A DNA stretch of 64,000 nucleotides from an uncultured Alistipes sp. (GCF_910580175.1 NZ_CAJTXD010000005.1:140275-204274); one strand, 5' to 3'; positions 43,612-53,090 are shown, counted from the stretch's first letter. Made by a program: numbers and translations. The notes: a model not told the origin generated them from the sequence alone.

Positions 43612-45291
43612 ATGGCAGTCGAAACCAATACCGAAGCTCGGGAGAAGTCGCTGAACTTCCTCGAAGAGATCATCGAAGAATCCATCGCCAAAGGCGAAAA
43701 ACGCATACAGACCCGCTTCCCGCCCGAACCCAACGGCTACCTGCATATCGGCCATGCGAAAAGCATCTGCATCAACTTCGGACTGGCCAAGAAATACGGC
43801 GGCAAGTGCAACCTGCGCTTCGACGATACCAATCCGGTAAAGGAAGACGTCGAATATGTGGATTCGATCAAGCGCGACATCAAGTGGCTGGGATTCGACT
43901 GGGCTATCGAACGCTATGCGTCGGACTACTTCGACCAGCTCTACGACTGGGCCGTCGAACTGATAAAGAAAGGTCTGGCCTACGTCGACGACCAGACGCA
44001 GGAACAGATCCGCGAAAACCGCGGCACGGTGTCGGTGCCGGGCACACCCTCGCCGTGGCGCGACCGCACCCCGGAGGAGAACCTCGATCTGTTCGTACGG
44101 ATGAAAAACGGCGAGTTCCCCGACGGCTCGAAGGTGCTGCGTGCCAAGATCGACATGGCGCACCCCAACATGCTGTTCCGCGACCCGATCATGTACCGCA
44201 TCATCCACGCCGAACACCACCGCACGGGCAACAAATGGTGCATCTATCCGATGTACGACTACGCCCACGGCCAGAGCGACTCGATCGAGCAGATTACCCA
44301 CTCGATCTGCACGCTGGAATTCGACGTGCACCGTCCGCTTTACGACTGGTTCATCGAGGCACTCGACATTTTCCCCTCGCACCAGTATGAATTCGCACGC
44401 CTGAACCTTACCTACACGATGATGTCGAAGCGCAAACTGCTGAAGCTCGTGCAAGAGGGCGCCGTCATGGGCTGGGACGACCCCCGCATGCCGACGATCT
44501 GCGCCCTGCGCCGCAAGGGCTACACCCCGGCTTCAGTGCGCAACTTCGCCGAGATGGTGGGCGTGGCCAAGCGCGACAACGTGATCGACCTGGGCAAACT
44601 GGAATACTGCGTGCGCGAAGACCTCAACAAGGTCGCCGAACGCCGCATGGCCGTACTCAACCCGCTGAAAGTGGTCATTACCAACTACGACGAGGGCAAG
44701 ACCGAGCTTTTCGAAGCCGTGAACAACCCCGAAAACGAAGCTGCCGGGACGCGCAAGGTACCTTTCTCGCGCGAAATCTACATCGAACGCGACGACTTCA
44801 TGGAAAACCCGCCCAAGAAATTCTTCCGCCTGCAACCGGGCGGCGAAGTACGTCTGCGCTACTCCTATCTTATCAAATGCGAGGAGGTCGTCAAGGATGC
44901 CGAGGGCAACATCACGGAATTGCGCTGCACCTACGACCCGATGTCGGGCAACGGCTCGTCGAGCGACGGCCGCCGCGTGAAGGGCGTGATCCACTGGGTG
45001 TCGGTCAAAGATGCCGTGGAAGCGGAAGTGCGGCTGTTCAACCCGCTCTTTACCAAGGAGAACCCGGACGACGTGGAGGAGGGGCAAACATGGGAGGACA
45101 ACCTCAACCCCGATTCGATGGTCAAGGTCACGGGCTATCTGGAACCCTCGCTGCTCGAAATTCCCGTCGGGCAGGCCGTGCAGTTCGAACGCGTAGGCTA
45201 CTTCTGCCCCGACACGGACACGACGCCCGAGCATCCGGTATTCAACCGTACGGTAACGCTCAAGGATTCGTGGGCGAAGATCAACAAATAG
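43612..45291 (+). CDS. glnS: Glutaminyl-tRNA synthetase
   Basis: Charges tRNA-Gln with glutamine. The 559-residue length matches bacterial GlnRS. Class I signatures are PEPNGYLHIGHAKSI (HIGH) and MMSKRKLLKL (KMSKS equivalent). FDDTNP and the C-terminal anticodon-binding beta-barrels (YIERDDFMENPPKKFFRLQPG) confirm GlnRS over GluRS. It follows an outer-membrane protein gene by only 13 bp and ends at a strong terminator, so it is probably transcribed with that gene. Confidence 0.97.
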   Translation: MAVETNTEAREKSLNFLEEIIEESIAKGEKRIQTRFPPEPNGYLHIGHAKSICINFGLAKKYGGKCNLRFDDTNPVKEDVEYVDSIKRDIKWLGFDWAIERYASDYFDQLYDWAVELIKKGLAYVDDQTQEQIRENRGTVSVPGTPSPWRDRTPEENLDLFVRMKNGEFPDGSKVLRAKIDMAHPNMLFRDPIMYRIIHAEHHRTGNKWCIYPMYDYAHGQSDSIEQITHSICTLEFDVHRPLYDWFIEALDIFPSHQYEFARLNLTYTMMSKRKLLKLVQEGAVMGWDDPRMPTICALRRKGYTPASVRNFAEMVGVAKRDNVIDLGKLEYCVREDLNKVAERRMAVLNPLKVVITNYDEGKTELFEAVNNPENEAAGTRKVPFSREIYIERDDFMENPPKKFFRLQPGGEVRLRYSYLIKCEEVVKDAEGNITELRCTYDPMSGNGSSSDGRRVKGVIHWVSVKDAVEAEVRLFNPLFTKENPDDVEEGQTWEDNLNPDSMVKVTGYLEPSLLEIPVGQAVQFERVGYFCPDTDTTPEHPVFNRTVTLKDSWAKINK

Positions 45292-45324
45292 GCACTCGAA
45301 AAAAGAGCAGCCGCTCGTTCATAG

Positions 45325-45363
45325 TTTACCCCTGTTGCAAACATGCAGCAGGGGTAAATTTTT
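45325..45363 (+). terminator. Intrinsic terminator of glnS
   Basis: TTTACCCCTGTTGC (45325-45338) and GCAGCAGGGGTAAA (45345-45358) form a 14-bp stem with one T-G pair and loop AAACAT, followed by TTTTT (45359-45363). Confidence 0.9.
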
Positions 45364-45444
45364 CTCTTTCGGGAGGAGCGAGAGCACGCATCCCGACTCC
45401 CGCACAACAGCAGGCCGTTCCGACATGGAGGCCCCAGCAAACCC

Positions 45445-46461
45445 TTATTCCATCATATTGCCGAACGTCCGGCGACCGAAAAGGTAACGCAACAACAAGG
45501 ATCTCTTATAAATATGGAGCCGCGGCTTGGGGACGCGCGACTTTCCGATTTCACGACGCTTGGCTGCCAAAGCCGGACGCAACCGGATGAACTCGCGCCA
45601 AGCCCGGAAGACAGCACAAAAGTTGGCCCGCCGTTTCTGCACCAAATAAGAGAACGCGGCCAACAGATCGAGCCACGGCCGCACGAGAACCGCCACGAAC
45701 CGCTGCCCCGGAGCGGCACACTTGTAAAGCATAGCCAGGTTGTTGCGATGGTTGAAAAAGACCTTGGCCGGCGAATCGGTCGTGAGCGTCCCGCCGCCCA
45801 GATGGCAGACGACGCTCTGCGGCACGATCCGCACACGATAGCCCGCAAGCTGCATGCGCCAACAAAGGTCGATCTCTTCCATGTGGGCGAAGAAATCGTC
45901 GTCGAAGCCGCCCAAGGCGTGGAACACCGCCGAGCGGCAGCAAAAAGCAGCTCCCGTAACCCAGAAGACATCGCGCTCGTCGTCGTACTGGCCCCGATCC
46001 GGCTCGATGGTTCGCAGAATCCGCCCCCGGCAAAAGGGATAACCCAAATAATCGATATAGCCGCCCGACGCGCCGGCATATTCGAACATCGTCCGGTCGG
46101 TGTCGGACAACAACTTGGGCGCGACGGCCGCAACATCGGGATGGCGTTCGAGACATGCAAGCAACGGTTCGAGCCAGCCGGCAGGAGTTTCGACATCGGA
46201 ATTGAGCAACACGTAATAGTCGGCTTCTACCTGCTTCAAGGCCCGATTGTAACCGCCTGCGAAACCGTAGTTCCGATCCGAAGTCAACACTTCGACCGAC
46301 GGGAACTCGCGCCGCAGCACCTCGACCGAATCGTCCGTGGAACCGTTGTCGGCCACGACAACGCCCACGCCCGAGGGTGCCGCAGCGACGACGCTGGGCA
46401 GGTAACGCCGCAGGTGGGCGACGCCGTTCCAGTTGAGTATGACTATCTTGGCAAGGGGCAT
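45445..46461 (-). CDS. Family 2 glycosyltransferase
   Basis: A 338-residue GT-A glycosyltransferase. Motifs: KIVILNWNGVAHLRRYLPSV, VVADNGSTDDSVE, NYGFAGGYNRAL, VLLNSDVE (DxD equivalent) and GGFDDDFFAHMEEIDLCWRM, typical of rhamnosyl- or galactofuranosyl-like GT2 enzymes for cell surface glycans. The C-terminal part has hydrophobic, basic segments (FVAVLVRPWLDLLAAFSYL). The start MPLAKIV was chosen because the longer frame overlaps lpxL. It starts 11 bp after the acyltransferase gene, suggesting a joint role in the outer membrane lipopolysaccharide. Sugar donor unknown. Confidence 0.93.
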   Translation of the reverse strand: MPLAKIVILNWNGVAHLRRYLPSVVAAAPSGVGVVVADNGSTDDSVEVLRREFPSVEVLTSDRNYGFAGGYNRALKQVEADYYVLLNSDVETPAGWLEPLLACLERHPDVAAVAPKLLSDTDRTMFEYAGASGGYIDYLGYPFCRGRILRTIEPDRGQYDDERDVFWVTGAAFCCRSAVFHALGGFDDDFFAHMEEIDLCWRMQLAGYRVRIVPQSVVCHLGGGTLTTDSPAKVFFNHRNNLAMLYKCAAPGQRFVAVLVRPWLDLLAAFSYLVQKRRANFCAVFRAWREFIRLRPALAAKRREIGKSRVPKPRLHIYKRSLLLRYLFGRRTFGNMME

Positions 46462-46472
46462 GGCGGCTCGTT

Positions 46473-47384
46473 TCAACGCTTGTGTTTCCAACGACGATGC
46501 GACCACATCCAAAGTTCGGGCCGCTCGCAGATCATGGACTCCAAACGCCGGACGTAACGCTCCGTGATCTCGTTTTCGGCGACCTCCTCCACGCCATCGT
46601 AGAGCAACTCGAACGACATGCGGTAACGACCGCGCTGGATACGCTCCATGCGCACGAAGTAAACGGGCAGCCGGAACTTGAGAGCCAACTTCTCGCCACC
46701 GTCGAAGAAGATCGTATCCTGGTTGAGAAACGAGAACCAATGGCTGTTGGGTCGGCGCGGCGGATTCTGGTCGGCAATCAATCCGAGTACCATATTCTTG
46801 CCCCCGATGCCGGTTTCGCGGTGCCGCACGTAGAAACGCACGCACTCCTTCATGGCGACGGTCGTGGCGAACGACGAATTGCGCAACCGTTGGTAGAGAC
46901 ACTCCATAACGGGGCTGCGCAAAGGATGATAGACGGCCACGACCATCTGCGACGGTTCGAAAAGCCCCCAATAAGAACAATATTCCCAACACCCGAAATG
47001 GGCCAGCATGGCGATCCAATCGCGCCCGTGCACCCGCAGAGCCTGCTCGTCGCCCCGCTCGATGGTCAGCATCTCGCGGGCTTTGTCCTCGTTCTTATGC
47101 GCCATGTCGACCGTATCGACGAAGATCTCGGCCAACGTGCGATAGAACTTCCTCCGGACGATCCACAATTCGGCATCGCTCTTGTCGGGAAAGGAATTGC
47201 GCAAATTTGTCCACACGACTTTCCGCCGGTAACGCAACACATAGTACAACAAAAAGAAAAAGACGTTCTCGACGACGTAATACTTGAACCAATAGGGCAT
47301 GGCCGCGAAAAAGCGCATGCCACCCCACAAGATTTCGACCCAGACCCGCTGTGCGATATTCAACCTCGGATTCTCCATAAACAC
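46473..47384 (-). CDS. LpxL/HtrB-family lipid A acyltransferase
   Basis: A 303-residue membrane-associated acyltransferase that adds a secondary acyl chain during lipid A synthesis. The HX4E motif is present in LAHFGCWEY, followed by the later family segments DQNPPRRPNSHWFSFLNQ and FFDGGEKLALKFRLPVYF. An N-terminal hydrophobic helix (about residues 30-48, YVVENVFFFLLYYVL) anchors it at the inner membrane. The start is MFMENPR, or MENPR two codons later. It is co-transcribed with the DUF389 gene (4 bp) and the GT2 gene (11 bp). Confidence 0.93.
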   Translation of the reverse strand: MFMENPRLNIAQRVWVEILWGGMRFFAAMPYWFKYYVVENVFFFLLYYVLRYRRKVVWTNLRNSFPDKSDAELWIVRRKFYRTLAEIFVDTVDMAHKNEDKAREMLTIERGDEQALRVHGRDWIAMLAHFGCWEYCSYWGLFEPSQMVVAVYHPLRSPVMECLYQRLRNSSFATTVAMKECVRFYVRHRETGIGGKNMVLGLIADQNPPRRPNSHWFSFLNQDTIFFDGGEKLALKFRLPVYFVRMERIQRGRYRMSFELLYDGVEEVAENEITERYVRRLESMICERPELWMWSHRRWKHKR

Positions 47385-47388
47385 ACGC

Positions 47389-48771
47389 CTAAGGTTCGAC
47401 GAAAAGTTTCACATTATCGACCTTGGTGCGGATACGCAACCATCGGGACAAGGTTTCCCGATCGAACGGCCGGCGGGGATCGACGGGCGTGACCACGCAT
47501 ACGAGGGTCGTGTCGCCCGGCGTGCCGTCGACATCGAAAGTGATACCCTTGGTCAAGGATATGGCCCTGACATTGGGCATCATGGTGCCCACCTCGCGCG
47601 AGATGTCCTCGACTTCGACATTGGTTACCTTATAACGGCTCAGCAAACCGTTCATCCGTTCGATCCGCTTGTTTTTCTCGTCGAGCAGTTCGGCATAGCT
47701 CTGCTGCAACGAAGCCACATCGATCTTGTCCGACGAAGCGGCCTGCCGCACGATCAACTCGGTTTTCTCCAGTCCGTAACCGCTCAACTGCGCCCGGGCA
47801 TTGCCGATTACCTCGTCGCCGAGCGGCTCGCCGACCAACAGCAACTCGATGCGCGACGACTCGCCGCGCCGCCCGTAATGACTGGTCGACTCGATGACGC
47901 GCGTATGCGGAAACTGGAAAACCCGCTCGACGAAACGGTCGGCGGAAGCCTCGAACAACGACACCTGCACCATCCGCACGCCGATGAAGACGCTGGGCAC
48001 GAACGTGACCAAGGTAATCAACAACATGGATCGCTTGACGTAACGCTCGCGCTTGGGGTCGATGAACGATTTCTTCGGGTATCTCAAGAACCGCACAACG
48101 ACGTAGGTCGCCAAGGCGATGAACACCGAATTGATGAAAAAGAGGTAGAAGGCACCCAGGAAAAACCGCAGCTGCCCGGTAGCGATGCCGAAGCCGGCCG
48201 TACAGAGCGGCGGGATAAGCGCCGTGGCGATAGCCACGCCGGGGATGACCGTCGAAGTCCGATCCTGCCGCGTCTGGGCGACCATACCGGCCAGACCGCC
48301 GAACAAGGCGATCAAGACGTCGTAGGTGGTCGGCGTAGTGCGGGCCAGCAACTCGCTGCTGTTGGACGAAAGCGGCGAGAGGAAGAAATAGACGGTCGAC
48401 GTGACGATGGCGACGATGAACATCAGCATCAGGTTGCGCAACGACATCTTCAACAAATCGAAATCGTTGATGCCCAAAGCCAGTCCCACACCCATGATCG
48501 GCCCCATGATGGGCGAAACGAGCATGGCACCGATGATGACGGCGGCCGAATCGATGTTCAGCCCCAACGAAGCGATCATCGTGGCGAAGATCAACACCCA
48601 CAAATTGACGCCCCGGAACTCGACGCCCTTCGAAACCGATGCGACCACCTCGTCGCACTGCGCCTTGTCCTCGTCGAGGCTGAACCTACCGCGCAAAAAA
48701 CTGCGCAGATCGCCGATCCATGCTGCGAACGAACGCTTCATGCGACCGGTATCGTTATTCAAATCTTTCAT
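47389..48771 (-). CDS. DUF389-family membrane protein
   Basis: A 460-residue protein with a DUF389 membrane domain of about six helices (NLWVLIFATMIASLGLNIDSAAVIIGAM; SPIMGPIMGVGLALG; VIPGVAIATALIPPLCTAGFG; FFLGAFYLFFINSVFIALATYVVVRF) followed by a long hydrophilic C-terminal region (about 240-460) with beta-rich segments and a coiled-coil-prone stretch. The family has no settled function. It lies between rsmI (3 bp) and the acyltransferase gene (4 bp) in a tight operon. Confidence 0.92.
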   Translation of the reverse strand: MKDLNNDTGRMKRSFAAWIGDLRSFLRGRFSLDEDKAQCDEVVASVSKGVEFRGVNLWVLIFATMIASLGLNIDSAAVIIGAMLVSPIMGPIMGVGLALGINDFDLLKMSLRNLMLMFIVAIVTSTVYFFLSPLSSNSSELLARTTPTTYDVLIALFGGLAGMVAQTRQDRTSTVIPGVAIATALIPPLCTAGFGIATGQLRFFLGAFYLFFINSVFIALATYVVVRFLRYPKKSFIDPKRERYVKRSMLLITLVTFVPSVFIGVRMVQVSLFEASADRFVERVFQFPHTRVIESTSHYGRRGESSRIELLLVGEPLGDEVIGNARAQLSGYGLEKTELIVRQAASSDKIDVASLQQSYAELLDEKNKRIERMNGLLSRYKVTNVEVEDISREVGTMMPNVRAISLTKGITFDVDGTPGDTTLVCVVTPVDPRRPFDRETLSRWLRIRTKVDNVKLFVEP

Positions 48772-48774
48772 GCG

Positions 48775-49491
48775 TCAATCATTTTGAAACAACGGTTCTG
48801 CGACATCGCCCTTGCGGGTCTTGGGACGCCCGGCAACGACGATCACGAACTCGCCTTTCGGCTCGTTGGCCCGGAAATGGGCTGCGACTTCGGCGAGGGT
48901 GCCCCGCACGGTCTGCTCGAACTTCTTGGTCAACTCGCGGGAGACGGAGACCCGCCGGTCGGGGCCGAAGACCTCGGCGAACTGCTCCAGGCACTTTACC
49001 ACGCGGTAGGGCGATTCGTAGAAAATCATGGTGCGCTCCTCGTCGGCGAGGGCCTGCAAATGTTTCGACCGGCCTTTCTTCTGGGGCAGGAAACCCTCGA
49101 AGCAAAACCGGTCGCAGGGGAAGCCGCTCTGCACCAGAGCCGGAACGGCGGCCGTAGCACCGGGCAGGGTCTCGACCTCGATCCCCTGCTCGACACAAGT
49201 GCGGACGAGCAGGAATCCCGGATCGGAAATGCCGGGTGTTCCGGCATCGGAAACCAGGGCGGCACTGCGTCCTGCGGCAATCGCATCGGCGACCATCCGC
49301 ACGGTAGCATGCTCGTTGAACTTATGATGCGAATGGAGCTTCTTCTCGATACCGAGATGCCGCAACAAAAAGGAAGTCGTACGCGTATCCTCGGCCAGGA
49401 CGAAATCGACCTCGCGCAACACATGGATGGCCCGCAAGGTAATGTCGTCGAGGTTGCCGATGGGCGTAGGCACGATATATAGCTTGGCCAT
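48775..49491 (-). CDS. rsmI: 16S rRNA 2'-O-ribose C1402 methyltransferase
   Basis: Methylates the ribose of C1402 in the 16S rRNA decoding centre. The 238-residue protein has the tetrapyrrole-methylase-like fold signatures LYIVPTPIGNLDDITLRA, LAEDTRTTSFLLRH, LVSDAGTPGISDPGFLLV, LPGATAAVPAL and FCFEGFLPQKKGRS. Length is slightly shorter than E. coli RsmI (286), as is common in Bacteroidetes. It starts 3 bp after an acidic protein gene. Confidence 0.95.
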   Translation of the reverse strand: MAKLYIVPTPIGNLDDITLRAIHVLREVDFVLAEDTRTTSFLLRHLGIEKKLHSHHKFNEHATVRMVADAIAAGRSAALVSDAGTPGISDPGFLLVRTCVEQGIEVETLPGATAAVPALVQSGFPCDRFCFEGFLPQKKGRSKHLQALADEERTMIFYESPYRVVKCLEQFAEVFGPDRRVSVSRELTKKFEQTVRGTLAEVAAHFRANEPKGEFVIVVAGRPKTRKGDVAEPLFQND

Positions 49492-49494
49492 GCG

Positions 49495-50958
49495 CTATGC
49501 AAATTTGCGTTCGAGCAACTCCATCATCAACTTGGCGCTCTCGGAATCGGAGTTCCAGGCGAACCGCTCGGCGATGTAGATCATGCACTCGTCCAGACCG
49601 GGCTGCGCATTGAGCGCGGCGATCGTGGTTTCGAAAAGGTCGCTGTCGCCTCCGAAAAGATCGCGGATCATCGAGAACTTGTCGTTGATGCCGATCGCCT
49701 GACGCAGATCGGAAATAGGTTCGCCGTAACGTCCGAAACCGGGCGAGACGATCGTATCTGCCAACGTCTGGACATCGTGGTTGATAACCTCGCCCAAAAC
49801 CGCGCCGGCGGGCACCGCAAGGTCGTCCTGCAACACTTCGATATGGGCAGACTGCGGCTCAAGCATCTCCGGTGCCGGCTCCTCCTCCGGGCCGGTATCG
49901 CCATCCGGAACAAAATATCCTGCGGTTCGAGTCTCAACAGCCGGATCGGCAGCACGCACGGGCTGCGGTTCCTCGACCGGTTCTTCAGTATAGGCATCGA
50001 GCAACACGATTTCGGGGTCGGCACCGGCGATCGCAGACTTGGCGCGACCGGCTGCTGCGGCATGCCCGGGCGCATCCGATCCGTCGGGCCGGGAGGAAGC
50101 CGCAGCGAACGGCCCCGTTTCGGCAGGCGCGGTATCGTAAAGCGACATGATGACACGCTGCTTGTGGCGATGCCGCTCCATCTTGTCGTCCAGTCCGAAA
50201 AGCGTCGGCGCAGCCGGCTCTTGCTCCGAAGCAGCCGGCTCCGGATTCTCCGACATCGGCGATTCCTCCGACATCGGCCCGGTCTCGGACAAAAGCTCCG
50301 GGCCGGCGCCGTTTTCTTCGACAACCACTCGGCTCGCAACCGCTTCGGTCTCGATTGCGGCGGCCGCACCGGTATTGCGAGGTTCGGAAACCGCATTTCC
50401 CAAAGATTCGGATTCGTTTTCGGTCTCATCCGTCAATTCGAAAACCTCGAATGCGGAACAAGACACCTCTTGATCGCCAACAACTTCCGACGATTCAACA
50501 GAAGGCTCAACGGCCGGCGGAACAAGATTCGGTTCTGCGACCGCGCGAACGGGTTCCTCGGTCGGCGAACCGCTTGCTGATTCAACAGCACCCTCCGTCT
50601 CCAACGAAAGCACCTCGCCCAGATCGACCGCCTCCAATTCGTCCGCCCCGACAGACTCCTCGATTGAAGTATCGGGAGCCTGGGGTTCAACAACATGCGG
50701 GGTTACCGATTCTGCAACAACCGGCTGCGGCACGGACTCTGCTTTCTCCTCGACAGCGGGAACAGCAACCGGTTCGGCCGTCATCACGTTCGGAGTCCCG
50801 ACCGTCGGCCCGGCACCGAAACGCACGACCTCATAGATCGCGCGCAACTTCTCCAAAGCCCAATCCTTTTCAAGCGCGGCCGCACTCTCCAAATCCGACC
50901 AGCCGCCGACCAACTCCGAGAGTTTGCGCAACTCGTCCCGTATCTCTTTCAAATCCAT
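49495..50958 (-). CDS. Acidic low-complexity protein with conserved ends, unknown function
   Basis: A 487-residue protein in three parts: an N-terminal helical segment (residues 1-48, MDLKEIRDELRKLSELVGGW), about 330 residues of Glu/Pro/Ala/Ser-rich, probably disordered sequence, and a folded C-terminal region (about 380-487, LGEVINHDVQTLADTIVSPGFG, IGINDKFSMIRDLFGGDSDLF, MIYIAERFAWN). No family was recognised. The start is set by a full Shine-Dalgarno sequence (AAAGGAGGT) 6 nt before ATG, unusual in this phylum; an upstream in-frame extension lacks any signal. It heads the operon with rsmI, DUF389, lpxL and GT2 genes. The C-terminal domain is likely the functional part. Confidence 0.8.
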   Translation of the reverse strand: MDLKEIRDELRKLSELVGGWSDLESAAALEKDWALEKLRAIYEVVRFGAGPTVGTPNVMTAEPVAVPAVEEKAESVPQPVVAESVTPHVVEPQAPDTSIEESVGADELEAVDLGEVLSLETEGAVESASGSPTEEPVRAVAEPNLVPPAVEPSVESSEVVGDQEVSCSAFEVFELTDETENESESLGNAVSEPRNTGAAAAIETEAVASRVVVEENGAGPELLSETGPMSEESPMSENPEPAASEQEPAAPTLFGLDDKMERHRHKQRVIMSLYDTAPAETGPFAAASSRPDGSDAPGHAAAAGRAKSAIAGADPEIVLLDAYTEEPVEEPQPVRAADPAVETRTAGYFVPDGDTGPEEEPAPEMLEPQSAHIEVLQDDLAVPAGAVLGEVINHDVQTLADTIVSPGFGRYGEPISDLRQAIGINDKFSMIRDLFGGDSDLFETTIAALNAQPGLDECMIYIAERFAWNSDSESAKLMMELLERKFA

Positions 50959-51016
50959 AAAACCTCCTTTCGGTCGAAGACAACGAACCCGGAAACTCCG
51001 GATTTCCATCTCTCTG

Positions 51017-51024
51017 CAAAGATA
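51017..51024 (-). promoter_or_regulatory. -7 box (TATCTTTG) of the acidic-protein/rsmI operon
   Basis: The minus strand reads TATCTTTG 58 bp upstream of the start codon. A TTG lies 23 bp further upstream. A second possible box is at 51081-51088. Confidence 0.55.
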
Positions 51025-51202
51025 GCGCAAACCCGGAACACACCAGGCAAGAAAGGCCCTATCCAAGCAAAATTATTTGACAAATATACAAATAATAAAT
51101 CGAAAATCATTGCAAATTACCGAAAGAATGAGCCGACAAAACAAGAAACCGGAAAGCCTCTTGTTTCGCACAAGAAACCGGCCCGAACAAAACACCCTGC
51201 AC

Positions 51203-51233
51203 AAAAAAAGCGCGTCCGGAAAAATCCGAACGC
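51203..51233 (-). terminator. Intrinsic terminator of aspS
   Basis: On the minus strand GCGT-A-CGGA-type arms (51212-51220 with 51225-51233, one mismatch) close a 4-nt loop and run into seven T (51203-51209). It lies 61 bp after the aspS stop. Confidence 0.8.
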
Positions 51234-51293
51234 ACCGATCGAAAAAATACTGCCAGAGACGGATGCCCCGACATCCCGGCCCAAGAAACACCC

Positions 51294-53048
51294 TTATGCT
51301 TCGGGCTTGCGCAATTCGAGAAAGAGTTCATCCAGCTGCGCCGGGTCGATCTGCGACGGAGCATCGAGCATGACATCGCGGCCAGCATTGTTCTTCGGGA
51401 AAGCGATGTAGTCGCGGATCGACTCGCTGCCGCCGAAGAGCGAACACAGTCGGTCGAAACCGAAAGCCAAACCGCCGTGGGGAGGTGCGCCGAACTTGAA
51501 AGCATTCATCAGGAAGCCGAACTGCTCCTGCGCCTTCTCGGGCGTGAATCCCAAGCATTTAAAGATCGTTGCCTGCAACTTGGCATCGTGGATGCGGATC
51601 GAACCGCCGCCGATTTCGGTGCCGTTGCAAACGAAGTCGTAGGCATTGGCGCGTACGCGACCCGGGTCGCTCTCAAGATACTGGATGTCTTCGGGTTTGG
51701 GCGAGGTAAACGGATGGTGCATGGCATAGAAACGCTGCGTCTCGTCGTCCCACTCGAACATCGGGAAGTCGACCACCCACAGCGGCGCGAACTTCTTCGG
51801 GTCGCGCAGTCCCAGTTGCTGGGCCACCTCCAGGCGCAAGGCGCAGAGCTGAGTCAGTGCCTTGAACTTCTTGCCGCAGAGAATGAAGACCATGTCGCCG
51901 GCCTTGGCACCGCAGCGCTCGGCCATGGCGCGCACCTCATCGGACGAATAGAATTTGTCGACGGAGGACTTCACACCCTCCTCCTCCGTGCGGATCCAGA
52001 TAAGGCCCTTGGCACCCACCTGCGGACGCTTGACGAACTCGGTAAGTGCGTCGATCTGCTTGCGGGTGTAGGCTGCGCAGCCCGGTGCGGCGAATCCGGC
52101 AACGTATTCGGCATCGTCGAAGACGCTGAAGCCATGCCCCTTGGCCAGGTCGGTCAGATCGGCGAATTCCATGCCGAAGCGCAGGTCGGGTTTGTCGGAA
52201 CCGTATTTCTCCATCGCCTCAATCCACGGCATGCGGCGCAGCGGCCCCTCGAATTCGACATCCATGACGGTGCGGAACATGTGCTTGGCCCAACGCTCGA
52301 AGACTTCAAGGATGTCCTCCTGCTCGACGAACGCCATCTCGCAGTCGATCTGCGTGAACTCGGGCTGCCGGTCGGCACGCAAATCCTCGTCGCGGAAACA
52401 ACGCACGATCTGGAAATAGCGGTCGTAACCGGCCACCATCAAGAGCTGTTTGAGCGTCTGCGGCGACTGGGGCAGGGCGTAGAACTGGTTGGGGTTCATG
52501 CGGCTGGGCACCACGAAGTCGCGCGCCCCCTCGGGCGTGGAGCCTACCAGGTAGGGCGTTTCGATCTCAAGGAATCCCTCGCTGTCCAGGAAGCGGCGGA
52601 TCTCTTGCGCCATTTTGTGGCGCAGGATCATGTTGCGCTGAAGCGGGGCGCGGCGCAGGTCGAGGTAGCGGTACTTCATGCGCAGGTCGTCGCCGCCGTC
52701 GGAGTTCTCCTCGATGGTAAAGGGCGGGGTCTGCGCTTCGTTGAGCACGCGGATGCTCTCGGCCGAGACCTCGATGTCGCCCGTGGGCATCTTGGGGTTT
52801 TTGGACTCACGCTCGATGACGCGGCCCGTGACTTGCAACACCCATTCGCGACCCACGCGGGCCGCTGTTTCGCGCGCTTCGGCCGGGCAGTGTTCTTCGA
52901 CGACGATCTGCGTCAGACCGTAGCGGTCGCGCAAGTCGATGAAAGTCATGGCGCCGAGGTTCCGCACTTTCTGCACCCACCCGGCCAGGGTGACGGTTTG
53001 GTTGACGTTGTCGGCCCGCAGGGCGCCGCAAGTATGGGTTCTATACAT
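51294..53048 (-). CDS. aspS: Aspartyl-tRNA synthetase
   Basis: Charges tRNA-Asp. The 584-residue protein is the bacterial type with an N-terminal OB-fold (AGWVQKVRNLGAMTFIDLRDRYG), class II motif 2 (FRDEDLRADRQPEFTQID), the GAD insertion domain and motif 3 (GGLAFGFDRL). The start MYRTHTCG is the family N-terminus; upstream in-frame codons overlie the promoter. It is divergent from tadA and has a terminator downstream. Confidence 0.98.
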   Translation of the reverse strand: MYRTHTCGALRADNVNQTVTLAGWVQKVRNLGAMTFIDLRDRYGLTQIVVEEHCPAEARETAARVGREWVLQVTGRVIERESKNPKMPTGDIEVSAESIRVLNEAQTPPFTIEENSDGGDDLRMKYRYLDLRRAPLQRNMILRHKMAQEIRRFLDSEGFLEIETPYLVGSTPEGARDFVVPSRMNPNQFYALPQSPQTLKQLLMVAGYDRYFQIVRCFRDEDLRADRQPEFTQIDCEMAFVEQEDILEVFERWAKHMFRTVMDVEFEGPLRRMPWIEAMEKYGSDKPDLRFGMEFADLTDLAKGHGFSVFDDAEYVAGFAAPGCAAYTRKQIDALTEFVKRPQVGAKGLIWIRTEEEGVKSSVDKFYSSDEVRAMAERCGAKAGDMVFILCGKKFKALTQLCALRLEVAQQLGLRDPKKFAPLWVVDFPMFEWDDETQRFYAMHHPFTSPKPEDIQYLESDPGRVRANAYDFVCNGTEIGGGSIRIHDAKLQATIFKCLGFTPEKAQEQFGFLMNAFKFGAPPHGGLAFGFDRLCSLFGGSESIRDYIAFPKNNAGRDVMLDAPSQIDPAQLDELFLELRKPEA

Positions 53049-53082
53049 AAAAAAGGATGATTTATTCCGTTTTTGCAAGATA

Positions 53083-53090
53083 CAAAGGTA
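53083..53090 (-). promoter_or_regulatory. -7 box (TACCTTTG) of aspS
   Basis: The minus strand reads TACCTTTG 35 bp upstream of the aspS start. It supports the MYRTH start. No clear -33 element. Confidence 0.6.

Larger units (their letters stand above)
50959..51293. other. Intergenic region between the acidic-protein gene and aspS
   Basis: The 335 bp hold no gene. From left to right: a strong Shine-Dalgarno next to 50958, a -7 box at 51017-51024, an AT-rich stretch with a second -7-like box (TATATTTG, 51081-51088, minus strand), a Lys-codon-like A-rich segment, and the aspS terminator at 51203-51233. Confidence 0.6.
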
